A DNA stretch of 64,000 bases. Origin: an uncultured Caryophanales bacterium (GTDB taxonomy: Bacteria > Bacillota_I > Bacilli_A > RFN20 > CAG-449). A program made the position numbers and the translations under genes. Location of the stretch: assembly GCA_945873815.1 (NCBI GenBank), contig CAMCEE010000005.1, forward strand, positions 1 through 64,000, in the 5' to 3' direction. Numbering within the stretch: position 1 is the stretch's first letter; each line of letters begins with the position of its first letter. This document shows, piece by piece, positions 35,153 through 43,928 of this stretch. The notes beneath the pieces are model-generated. The model was not told the DNA's origin. It was given only the letters and a program-made list of their open reading frames with translations, and did no database searches.

Positions 35153-36310
35153 ATGGCATCTAAAAGAGATTATTACGAAACTTTGGAATTAACAAAAGGT
35201 GCTAGTGCAGATCAAATTAAAGCCAATTATCGTAAACTTGCTAAAAAATATCACCCAGATTTAAATAAGGAGCCTGGTGCAGAAGAAAAATTCAAAGAAG
35301 TGCAAGAAGCTTATGATGTTCTTTCTGATGACCAAAAAAGAGCTGCTTATGATCAATATGGGTTTGCTGCTTTTGATCAAAATGGAAATCAACAAGGTGC
35401 TGGTGGTTTTGGTGGCTTTGGTGGATTCAATGGTTCATTCCAAGACGTTGATTTAGGCGATATATTTAGTTCTTTCTTTGGTGGAGGAACTTCTAGAAGA
35501 AGACAATCAAATGGTCCTCAAAGAGGTAATGATCGTCTACTTAATGTTAAAATCAATTTCATGGATGCGATTAAAGGTAAAAAAATTGAACTTAATGTAA
35601 CTATGGATGAAACATGTACTTCTTGTAATGGTTCTGGTGCAAAATCTCCAAATGATATTAAAACATGTAGTCAATGTCATGGTACAGGATATCAAACAAA
35701 GAGAATGCAATCAATTTTTGGAATGATTCAAGAAACTCAAACTACTTGTACAGCATGTGGTGGTAATGGTAAAACTATTACGAATCGTTGCCCAAACTGT
35801 GCTGGTAAAGGTTTTATTAGAACTAAGAAAACTGTTGATGTCAATATACCAGCTGGTATTAATAATGGTCAACAAATTAGAGTTGCTGGTAAGGGTGAAA
35901 GAGGTATAAATGGAGGACCAAATGGCGATCTTTATATCGAAGTAGTTGTCGAAAAAGATAAACTCTTTAGAAGAGAAGGAAACGATATTCATATCGATAT
36001 TGACATGAATATGGTTGATGCAGCCTTAGGATGTATCATTGATGTTCCTACTGTATATGGTTCGGTCGAAATGAAGATACCAGAAGGTAGTCAAAATGGA
36101 CAAATTTTGAAGCTAAAAGGTAAGGGCGTAAAGGACATTAGAAATCCGCAATTGTTTGGTGATCAATACGTTCATATAACTGTTTCTACACCGACAAAAA
36201 TGACACAAGAACAAAGAGATCTTTTACAAAAATTTCAAGCAATTGAAGAAGAAAAAAAAGGAAAAAATGAGTCATTTTTCGATAAATTAAAGAAAAAAAT
36301 GAAAAAATAA
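35153..36310 (+). CDS. dnaJ: Chaperone protein DnaJ (Hsp40)
   Basis: 385 residues. The J domain has the HPD motif (KKYHPDLNK), then a Gly/Phe-rich linker (about 75–110), four zinc-binding repeats (CTSCNGSG, CSQCHGTG, CTACGGNG, CPNCAGKG) and the C-terminal substrate domain. It stimulates DnaK ATPase and delivers clients. The ATG follows AAGGAGG. It is the last gene of the HrcA operon. Confidence 0.98.
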   Translation: MASKRDYYETLELTKGASADQIKANYRKLAKKYHPDLNKEPGAEEKFKEVQEAYDVLSDDQKRAAYDQYGFAAFDQNGNQQGAGGFGGFGGFNGSFQDVDLGDIFSSFFGGGTSRRRQSNGPQRGNDRLLNVKINFMDAIKGKKIELNVTMDETCTSCNGSGAKSPNDIKTCSQCHGTGYQTKRMQSIFGMIQETQTTCTACGGNGKTITNRCPNCAGKGFIRTKKTVDVNIPAGINNGQQIRVAGKGERGINGGPNGDLYIEVVVEKDKLFRREGNDIHIDIDMNMVDAALGCIIDVPTVYGSVEMKIPEGSQNGQILKLKGKGVKDIRNPQLFGDQYVHITVSTPTKMTQEQRDLLQKFQAIEEEKKGKNESFFDKLKKKMKK

Positions 36311-36318
36311 TTTCGATG

Positions 36319-36348
36319 AATCCACGTTGCTTTTCGTGGATTTTTTTT
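36319..36348 (+). terminator. Terminator of the heat-shock operon
   Basis: AATCCACG (36319–36326) and CGTGGATT (36335–36342) form the stem, followed by T-run. Confidence 0.85.
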
Positions 36349-36368
36349 ATACAAAAATTATTGTATAA
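36347..36368. promoter_or_regulatory. Distal inverted repeat upstream of the giant operon
   Basis: TTATACAA and TTGTATAA are perfect inverted arms 6 nt apart. The same arm sequence recurs in the palindrome over the promoter about 140 nt downstream, suggesting two sites for one regulator. Confidence 0.45.
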
Positions 36369-36480
36369 ACGCCTAAAAATTGGGGGAAAAAATTACAATT
36401 TCACAAATGATGTTTAAAATATTCATTTATTTACAAAATATTCCTATCAATGTAGTTGATTTCCATTTGCTTTTTTTGTG

Positions 36481-36509
36481 TTGGAAATCTATACAATATA
36501 TTGTATAAT
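36481..36509 (+). promoter_or_regulatory. Promoter of the giant surface-system operon
   Basis: TTGGAA (36481–36486), a 17-nt spacer and TATAAT (36504–36509). The -10 box lies inside the palindrome at 36490–36507. The first gene starts 45 nt further on, behind TAGGGG. Confidence 0.65.
36490..36507. promoter_or_regulatory. 18-bp perfect palindrome overlapping the promoter (candidate operator)
   Basis: TATACAATA followed by its exact reverse complement TATTGTATA, covering the spacer and part of the -10 box. AT-rich palindromes can arise by chance, but the shared arm with the site at 36347–36368 argues for an operator. Confidence 0.5.
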
Positions 36510-36553
36510 TGTGATATAGATATATTCAGAAATCTTTATAGGGGTATAAGATT

Positions 36554-39500
36554 ATGTTAAAACATGAAAAAATAATTAGAAGAATGTCATTAAAAGACAA
36601 AATAACTTTTTTGTTTAGTAGTTTGAAATTTAGAAATTCAGAATTAGAAGATTTTGAATTTCCACTTTTTAATATTTCAGATGAAGTTTCTTTTGTTAAT
36701 AAGGACCAAACAAAACTTGTTTTATCAAATAAAGCAATTGCAAGTACATGGAATAAAAATACATTTAACGATGTTTATATGCAAGTTTCGAAAAATTTAC
36801 TTACAAATGGAATTCTTCAAATTTTCAGTATTGATGGTAATGTTCAAAATAATAATATTTCTGAAGACTTTTTCTTGAACTTACAACTTCAAAAAGAAGG
36901 AATTAAAGTATTAAGAAAAAATAAAAGTTTAACTTGTTTATCCCTTATCGATTACAAACCTGACTTAAATAAAGATTTCGAAACATCATCTTCTATTTTT
37001 GAATCAATATTTAAATCTACTGGAGTAGATGCTGTTCTAGTTTCAACAGTTGATGATTATAAAGATGTCAAAAACAAAGTGAATTTTGATGGATATTTTT
37101 TCGGTTATACTAATTCAATTAAAGAAGCAATTAAATTTTTAAATGCTGGTAGTGTTGTTACTTTTATTGATGATATCGACGAAGAAGATCTTCAAAGAGA
37201 AATCGTTCAAGCGATGAATGAGTATGCATATAGTTCAAAAGGCTTAAAGGATGAAATGATTACTAAGGAAACCTTCAAGATGAGAATTGATGAAGGAGAG
37301 ATCACTTCGATTGATATTATTGATAAAGCATGTAATCAACTTATTGAATTGTTCGTTGAATTATCAAGAAGAAATGGTGATGATTGCATCAATAATAACG
37401 TTAGCAGTTTTACATCATTCAACAAACATGTTGCACTTGAAGATTGTGCAGAACAATCAGTCATTCTTCTTAAAAATGATGAATCTATTCTTCCTTTAAA
37501 ACATAAAACTAGAGTTGCGATTCTAGGTGATGCAATCAATCAAAACTATAGTACCTTTGCAAAAGAGAAGAATCCTCTTGATTATATTAAAAAATGCGAA
37601 GAATTAGTTTCTATTGGTTACGCCCAAGGATATATGCTTAACCATCCTACTGATGCTATTTTAGTTAATGATGCATATAATTTAGCAATTTCTGCAGATG
37701 TATCAATCGTTTATCTTTCAATTGATAAAAATGGACGTGTACCTGCAAATCAATTAACTTTACTTAACACTTTGAAGAAAAATGGAATTAAAATTATCGG
37801 TGTATTAAATAATCCAGAAACTAAAGATTTCAGTTACGTAGATTATTGCGATGCAGCTATTTTCTCATATTATGAACGTAATTCAAATGCAAAAGCGGTT
37901 CTTGATGTAATCATTGGAGAAATTAATCCTTCTGGTAAATTAGTTGAAACCGTATTAGTTGGTGAAAAACCTAATGATGGAGAGATTGTACCTCTTTATT
38001 CTCGTAACCTAGAATACAAATTTCCATTTGGCTATGGCTTAAGTTATACATCTTTTGAATATTCTAATCTTGAAGTTGATGAAAAAGGTGTTAGGTTTAC
38101 TGTAATGAATATTGGTAATAGCGCAGGATATACAACTCCTCAATTATATATTCAATGCAAGGATTCTAAACATGCGTTAAGAAATAAACTTTTAAGAGGC
38201 TTTGATAAGGTTTATTTAAGAAAAGGTGAAGCAACAAAAGTTTTCATTCCATTTACTGAAAATACTTTCAGATATTATAATGCTGAAAAGAAATTATATG
38301 GAGTAGAAAAAGGGGAATATCATATTTCTATTGGTGAATCCTATGCAGATACTAAATTAGAAAAGAACATTTTCTTAGAGGATTATCTATATGGCGATGA
38401 AACTTATAGAAGTATTAGAGATGTTAATTTTAACAATGTTGATAATCAATATGAAGAATTTATGGAAATTAATGATGGAAGTGAAATCGTTATTAAAGAT
38501 AAATTTTCTAAGAAAACTAGACTCGCAATTACTGGTGCAGTAGCAGCATTATTTGTTCTATGTGATGTTTTTGTACTTGTAAGTTATTGGATTTCCTTTG
38601 GATTAAAACTTGATGCTTTTTCTAGTGTGATGCTCGTTCTTATCCTTTTAATTCTTTTACTTGCAACTGTTTTTGTTGTATATTTCGTTAAGCAAAAAGA
38701 AGTCATTGTCAATGATGATGTGAATGGTACTCTTACAGAAATTGTGGAAGAAGTTAATGAGTTCTATACCGAAACTAAAGAGGTATATGCAACTTATGTT
38801 CCTCCAGTTGAAGAAGAGGAAATTGTTAAAGAAATTTCTGAAAATCCAGAATATGAAGAAACAGTCGAACAAGAAACAAAAGAAGAAATCGAAAGAAAGT
38901 ATGTTGCAAATTACGAATCGAAAGATACTTCTATTACATTTAATGATTATAATTCAATTGAGGAATTATGTTCTCAATTTATGACATATACTCGATCAAA
39001 GGGTGTTGCAATTGAAATCGAATCTGCAAGAAGATTATGGAGTGCTGTTCTATCTTCAAAACTTGTATTTTTATCTTCTAACGACAATGAATTATTAAAC
39101 GTCGTTATTCAATGTTTGATTGAATATTTAGGCTCAAATACATTCATTCAAGAAGCATCGAATAGATGGAAGAAAACTAAAGATACTTTATGGAAGAAAA
39201 CTAGAGTTGAATTCTTACCAACTAATTTTGCTAATTCATTAAATAATGCATGTAATTCGAAGGAATGTTTGAATATTGTTCCTTTAGTTAATGTTAGAAT
39301 TGAGAATTTATTCTATTATTTTAACGATTTTATTGAAAATGCAAATAATCCATTATCAGAGATTAAGATTGAATTGAATGAGAATGAGACGATTATTCTT
39401 CCTAAAAATATCTGTTATATCTTAGTTCCTGCAGATCCTAGTTTCTATGATAATTTACCATATTATATCTCCAATATTTCATTTGAAGTTAATTTGATTC

Positions 39501-40363
39501 TTGAAAAGATTGAACCAGAAGAAGCAATGGATATTAAACATATTTCATATAAGAATTTACTTGAGATTATTTCAAGTGGAAAAGAAAAATTCTTTATGAG
39601 TGAAAGCAAATGGAAAAATTTCGATGAATTCGAAGATGCAGTTTCAAAAACCGATAATTTCGTTATTGGCAATAAAGCGACATTACAAATCGAAAGCTTC
39701 GTTTCTTGTTATTTAGAATGTGGTGGAGATGTCAATGACATTAATGATGTTATCTTTGTCACAAAGATTATTCCAATGATGAAATCTACTTCATTATATA
39801 AGAATGAAACAGGAGAAAAAGATCTTGTATCATTAATTCAAAATGTCTTTGAAAACGATGATATGACTTCAAGTATTAAAGCATGTAAGAGAATTGAGAT
39901 GGTTACTCCTTTTGAGGTACCAGATGAAAGCGACGAAAGCGAAGAAAACTATGAAGAAGCTAAAGAAGCACCAATTGATTTAGTAATTTCAAATGATGAT
40001 AAATTATCCATTGAAATAAGTAATGTAATTGATGATGGTACGAATGTAGAAAATAAAGAAACAACAGAAGACGTTGAAGTTATTGAAAATTCGATTATAG
40101 AAAATAAAGAGGAAGAAAAGATTTCTGAATTAGAAGAAATTAGTGAAGATACTCCAAAAGAAGAACCTGAATCTAATCAAGAAAAACCAAAAACAAAAAC
40201 GAAAAAAGAACCAAAGAAAACAACACGTAAATCAAAAAAGGATGTAGATACAAAAGATGATGATAAAAAAGTAGTTGAAGAAGCTAAGTTAGAAGAAGCA
40301 TCAAATATAGATAATTCTTCTATTATCGAAAAGAAAACTACAAATGAGGAGGGTGATGCATAA
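36554..40363 (+). CDS. Pseudo-GH3 domain fused by two membrane helices to a pseudo-AAA+ (McrB/MoxR-like) domain
   Basis: 1269 residues, no signal peptide. Residues 1–600 follow GH3 glycosidases: RMSLKDKITFL at the start, SVILLKNDESILPL (302–315), SGKLVETV (460–466) and FPFGYGLSYTSFEYS (490–504), then a FnIII-like end. The nucleophile site, normally VSDW after GFDG, reads FDGYFFGYT (178–186), so the Asp is lost. Membrane helices lie at about 657–681 and 688–711 with Lys on both outer sides, placing both large domains in the cytoplasm. Residues 800–1115 align with the AAA+ proteins encoded next (for example FVIGNKATLQIESFVSCYLECGG against LTFGNRIMKQIRVYVPVLVACGG, each read in pieces), but Walker A reads SSNDNELL and Walker B LVNVRI. 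The tail is acidic, then Lys-rich. Probably a structural or regulatory scaffold. Confidence 0.7.
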   Translation: MLKHEKIIRRMSLKDKITFLFSSLKFRNSELEDFEFPLFNISDEVSFVNKDQTKLVLSNKAIASTWNKNTFNDVYMQVSKNLLTNGILQIFSIDGNVQNNNISEDFFLNLQLQKEGIKVLRKNKSLTCLSLIDYKPDLNKDFETSSSIFESIFKSTGVDAVLVSTVDDYKDVKNKVNFDGYFFGYTNSIKEAIKFLNAGSVVTFIDDIDEEDLQREIVQAMNEYAYSSKGLKDEMITKETFKMRIDEGEITSIDIIDKACNQLIELFVELSRRNGDDCINNNVSSFTSFNKHVALEDCAEQSVILLKNDESILPLKHKTRVAILGDAINQNYSTFAKEKNPLDYIKKCEELVSIGYAQGYMLNHPTDAILVNDAYNLAISADVSIVYLSIDKNGRVPANQLTLLNTLKKNGIKIIGVLNNPETKDFSYVDYCDAAIFSYYERNSNAKAVLDVIIGEINPSGKLVETVLVGEKPNDGEIVPLYSRNLEYKFPFGYGLSYTSFEYSNLEVDEKGVRFTVMNIGNSAGYTTPQLYIQCKDSKHALRNKLLRGFDKVYLRKGEATKVFIPFTENTFRYYNAEKKLYGVEKGEYHISIGESYADTKLEKNIFLEDYLYGDETYRSIRDVNFNNVDNQYEEFMEINDGSEIVIKDKFSKKTRLAITGAVAALFVLCDVFVLVSYWISFGLKLDAFSSVMLVLILLILLLATVFVVYFVKQKEVIVNDDVNGTLTEIVEEVNEFYTETKEVYATYVPPVEEEEIVKEISENPEYEETVEQETKEEIERKYVANYESKDTSITFNDYNSIEELCSQFMTYTRSKGVAIEIESARRLWSAVLSSKLVFLSSNDNELLNVVIQCLIEYLGSNTFIQEASNRWKKTKDTLWKKTRVEFLPTNFANSLNNACNSKECLNIVPLVNVRIENLFYYFNDFIENANNPLSEIKIELNENETIILPKNICYILVPADPSFYDNLPYYISNISFEVNLILEKIEPEEAMDIKHISYKNLLEIISSGKEKFFMSESKWKNFDEFEDAVSKTDNFVIGNKATLQIESFVSCYLECGGDVNDINDVIFVTKIIPMMKSTSLYKNETGEKDLVSLIQNVFENDDMTSSIKACKRIEMVTPFEVPDESDESEENYEEAKEAPIDLVISNDDKLSIEISNVIDDGTNVENKETTEDVEVIENSIIENKEEEKISELEEISEDTPKEEPESNQEKPKTKTKKEPKKTTRKSKKDVDTKDDDKKVVEEAKLEEASNIDNSSIIEKKTTNEEGDA

Positions 40364-41850
40364 TGATTAATGCTTTAGAAGCATCTTCTCCAATTGAAAG
40401 AGTATTTGAAAACATTTGGGATACATTATCTAGTAGAACAGCAATCATATTTTATGTTGTTATTATCGCAATATGTGTTATTATCCTTATCTTTCAAATA
40501 TTAAAGGGTGAGCAAAAAAGAGAAGAAATCCTTACGTATAGAGATAAGAATTTAAAGGATATTGAAAAAGAAAATTTTGCTGAAGGATTTGCAAAAAAAG
40601 AAATGAATGATAATCCTTTTGGAACATCGAATAGTTCAATTGCTTCGACAATTATTTCTAGCGATTCATCGATAAGTATTAATAAAGCCTCATCAAGAGG
40701 AGATTTAGGATCAACTCATTCTAGTGATAGTGATGGAAATGAAGATGATATCATCAATAGTGAAGATGGCTCATCTAGATTCTATATGTTATCTCAAATC
40801 GATCAAAAAATGGAATTTAAAACTCCTGTTAAATATGATAAATCGATGAATTTAAAAGAGATTTGCGATGATTTTAGAAACTTCGCTTGCAATAGATTGA
40901 AACTCTATTACGATATTGAAGATATTAGAAGATTCATCGGTGGATTATCCGTTACAAAACTTATCATCCTTCAAGGTATGTCAGGTACTGGTAAAACTTC
41001 CTTAGCTTATGCTTTTGGTGAATATCTAGATAATAAAACAACCGTTATCCCTATTCAACCGATGTGGAAAGAAAGAACGGATTTAATTGGGTATTATAAT
41101 GAATTCACAAAGAAGTTCAATGAGACGACCTTATTATATAAGATGTATGAAGCTAATTATAATGATGATATTTATATTACCGTATTAGATGAAATGAATA
41201 TCGCAAGAGTTGAATACTATTTTGCAGAATTCCTATCACTTTTGGAATTACCAAATCCAGATGGAAGAAACCTCGATGTAGTTGCAGATAAATGGAGCAA
41301 TGATCCTAAGTTACTACGAGAAGGAAAATTGAGATTGCCGATCAATATGTGGTTTATTGGAACTGCGAATAACGATGACTCTACATTTGCAATTTCCGAT
41401 AAGGTATACGATAGAGCAATGGTATTAAATCTTGATAAGAAGGCAGTACCATTTGAAGCACCTTATGTAGAATCAAAGAGGATTTCATCAAGTTACTTAT
41501 ATCAATTGATGAATGATGCACAAAAGGAATATTCAATATCTGATCGTAATTTAAGAAGAATTAGGGAATTAGATAAATTCATGATCGAGAAATTCCATTT
41601 AACATTTGGTAACCGTATTATGAAACAAATTAGAGTATACGTTCCAGTGTTAGTCGCATGTGGAGGAACGGAATTAGAGGCAATCGATGATATACTTGCA
41701 AGAAAAGTATTTAGGAAATTGGAATCTAAGAATCCAGTATATGTAAAACAAATGGCAGAATCTGTATGTTCGTATCTAGATGAATTATTTGGAACAGATA
41801 AATTGCCATTATGTAAAGAAGTTATTAGGCTTATCGAACAAAATGTTTAA
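40363..41850 (+). CDS. Membrane-anchored McrB/MoxR-type AAA+ ATPase, copy 1
   Basis: 495 residues. One membrane helix at about 26–47, a Ser/Asp-rich linker (85–135), then the AAA+ domain: Walker A GMSGTGKT 205–212, Walker B VLDEMN 274–279, ARVEYYFAEFLSLLE, sensor 1 FIGTANNDDS near 331–340, and the Asp-Arg of VYDRAMVL (350–351). The DEMN-ARVEYYF pattern belongs to McrB-like AAA+ proteins that usually pair with DUF2357/McrC partners. All ATPase residues are intact. The start overlaps the previous stop (TAATG). From about residue 128 to the end the protein is identical to copy 2. Confidence 0.8.
   Translation: MINALEASSPIERVFENIWDTLSSRTAIIFYVVIIAICVIILIFQILKGEQKREEILTYRDKNLKDIEKENFAEGFAKKEMNDNPFGTSNSSIASTIISSDSSISINKASSRGDLGSTHSSDSDGNEDDIINSEDGSSRFYMLSQIDQKMEFKTPVKYDKSMNLKEICDDFRNFACNRLKLYYDIEDIRRFIGGLSVTKLIILQGMSGTGKTSLAYAFGEYLDNKTTVIPIQPMWKERTDLIGYYNEFTKKFNETTLLYKMYEANYNDDIYITVLDEMNIARVEYYFAEFLSLLELPNPDGRNLDVVADKWSNDPKLLREGKLRLPINMWFIGTANNDDSTFAISDKVYDRAMVLNLDKKAVPFEAPYVESKRISSSYLYQLMNDAQKEYSISDRNLRRIRELDKFMIEKFHLTFGNRIMKQIRVYVPVLVACGGTELEAIDDILARKVFRKLESKNPVYVKQMAESVCSYLDELFGTDKLPLCKEVIRLIEQNV
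40744..41846 (+). repeat. 1.1-kb near-identical direct repeat, copy 1
   Basis: Covers the AAA+ part of the first ATPase gene. By eye it differs from the copy at 44382–45484 at only four bases (40789, 41823, 41827, 41829), all silent. The offset is a constant 3638 nt. Confidence 0.95.
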
Positions 41851-41869
41851 TTAAAGAAAAGGAAAGACA

Positions 41870-43909
41870 ATGAACAAGATTGACGTTTACTACCGCGCGT
41901 TTAAATCATATCGTAAAGAAACTAAGGAGCGTAAAGACTGCCTTACTGATTTAAGTTTGATTAAAGAAGCGCAAGCTAAAAATGATATTCTTGAAGCAAC
42001 GAAGTATTTATGCATTGTTGATGAAGAGTGGGTCCAACGTATTGAGGTTGGTCTTACTTTTGTCGAGAAAGCTTTAGCTGAAGAACGTCAATTTATTCGT
42101 TCTGATGGAGAGATTGTTCCTATTGAGAAAGTAAAGAAGATTTCTCGTTCATCTGTTGAGCATCTTGCTCGTCATAGCAATATGATTACTCATGTTCCTG
42201 AAGAAGGTAATGATTTAGTTCCTGATAAGATCTATATGGTTGAGAAATTGTCAGATTATGCAGTATATGAAAATAGATTTTTATATATGTTATTATCGTA
42301 TTTACATGAATTTATCATGTATCGCTTAGAAAAAATCGAAAAAATATCTGCAACGTATGATAGTATATTGGAACTCAATAAGGATGTAACATTTAACAAT
42401 CAAAAAATCAAATATGAAGTAAAAATAACAGATCATCGAGAGAATAATCCATATTCGATTAAAGATGAAAAATCAGCTTTGATCATTCAAAGAATAAGAG
42501 ATTGTGATCAAATAATTAACTCGATGCTAAATACTGATTTAATGATTCAAGTTTCGAAATCTCCAATGATTAAACCACCAATAACAAAAACTAATGTTTT
42601 AAAAATGAACAATAATTTTAAAAATGCACTTGCCTTATATGATTATATTGCAGGTTATAGTGGTTTAGGATTTGAAACGGAAGAGGTAAAACGTGAATTC
42701 CATCCATTTAATGATTTTAATGCAAGTGAGATTGCTGAAGCTTTGAATTTAACATCTTTTATTTCCTATAAGATTGGTAACGAAATTGAGGATGTACTAA
42801 ATACTGCTTATGAGGAAGAAGAGGAAAGAAGACGACAACAAGAAGCACAAAAGATGGTTGATCGTATTAATAGAATTAAAAAGAAAGCACGTGAAAATGG
42901 GCAAACTTTAGAAGAATATATGCTTCTTCTTGAAGATCGTAATAAAATGCTTGAAAAAGATAGTCAAGAATTAATTCTTGCAAGAAATAAAGTGTTTGAA
43001 TTGAATAAAATTATTGATGATTTGAATCAAGAAAAAATTGAATTAAATCATCAAATAGCTGATTTAAATTTAGAAATTGCAGAAAAAGTAAAAGAGATTG
43101 ATCGTCTTAATCAAAAATATATCGATGATATGAAGGCTATTAAACTTCAACACGAAGAGGATATTAAAAATCTTAATAAAGAGCATGCGGATAAGATTGC
43201 AGAAATTCATAATTCGTATATAGAAAGAATTGATGAAATTAATGAAAATCATCAAATTGAAATCGATGAATTAAATTATAAGCATCAAGAAGAAGTCGAT
43301 GCACTTAATGATTCACATTATCGTGAACTAAATGATATGCGTGAAGAATATGAGAATGAGCGTTCACAATTGATTACTAATTACAGTTCTAGAATCGATC
43401 AATTAAATGATGATTTGCAAAAGAATATTCAAGAGCATAACGAAATGAAAACTTCATTAGAAAATAAGATTGATGATTTGAATTCAGCCTTGAAAGATAC
43501 AATTGATGAAAGAAAAGCTATCGTAAAAGAATATGAACAAAAACTCGTTGATTTTGAAAATAGCAGCAATGAGATTATAGAAGGAGAGAAACGTCGTAAT
43601 CGTATCTTACAAAGAGAAAAAGAGATGATGCGAGGCGAAATGAATGCGATGAGACTTCAAAATGGTAAAATTGAAGTTGGAAGTGAGTTCGCAACGCGTG
43701 AACGTTTCATGGAATTAGAAGAAGAGTTTGTCGCATTCAATGCTTTCTTTAAAGAACAATGGAAATATACTAAAAAAGAAATTAGAAAGATGATTCTTTG
43801 GGAAAGAAAGGAAAAGAAAAAGAAAATTAATAGTCCAATAGAAGAGATTATTCCTTCTACATCTAATGGAACTGAAGAGAATAATTCCGAATCTAATAGC
43901 GTTAATTAA
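41870..43909 (+). CDS. DUF2357-like protein with a long coiled coil and no nuclease domain
   Basis: 679 residues. The N-terminal ~300 residues contain SRSSVEHLARHSNMI and VYENRFLYMLLSYLHEFI (131–149), the YENRF pattern of DUF2357, the domain that couples McrB-type AAA+ proteins to McrC-like nucleases. Then an Arg/Glu-rich helix and a long coiled coil (about 305–610) with repeated D-x-L/N-x-x-I heptads, ending in a basic stretch and a Ser/Asn-rich tail. No PD-(D/E)XK residues are seen. It has no signal or membrane helix, so it is cytoplasmic and probably a rod-like partner of the AAA+ proteins on either side. The ATG follows AAAGGAAAG. The DUF2357 match is moderate. Confidence 0.6.
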   Translation: MNKIDVYYRAFKSYRKETKERKDCLTDLSLIKEAQAKNDILEATKYLCIVDEEWVQRIEVGLTFVEKALAEERQFIRSDGEIVPIEKVKKISRSSVEHLARHSNMITHVPEEGNDLVPDKIYMVEKLSDYAVYENRFLYMLLSYLHEFIMYRLEKIEKISATYDSILELNKDVTFNNQKIKYEVKITDHRENNPYSIKDEKSALIIQRIRDCDQIINSMLNTDLMIQVSKSPMIKPPITKTNVLKMNNNFKNALALYDYIAGYSGLGFETEEVKREFHPFNDFNASEIAEALNLTSFISYKIGNEIEDVLNTAYEEEEERRRQQEAQKMVDRINRIKKKARENGQTLEEYMLLLEDRNKMLEKDSQELILARNKVFELNKIIDDLNQEKIELNHQIADLNLEIAEKVKEIDRLNQKYIDDMKAIKLQHEEDIKNLNKEHADKIAEIHNSYIERIDEINENHQIEIDELNYKHQEEVDALNDSHYRELNDMREEYENERSQLITNYSSRIDQLNDDLQKNIQEHNEMKTSLENKIDDLNSALKDTIDERKAIVKEYEQKLVDFENSSNEIIEGEKRRNRILQREKEMMRGEMNAMRLQNGKIEVGSEFATRERFMELEEEFVAFNAFFKEQWKYTKKEIRKMILWERKEKKKKINSPIEEIIPSTSNGTEENNSESNSVN

Positions 43910-43928
43910 TGATTAGGGGGTGGAGATT

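Noticed and set aside
36554-40363. An active secreted beta-glucosidase
   Set aside because: There is no signal peptide and the GH3 nucleophile motif is lost.
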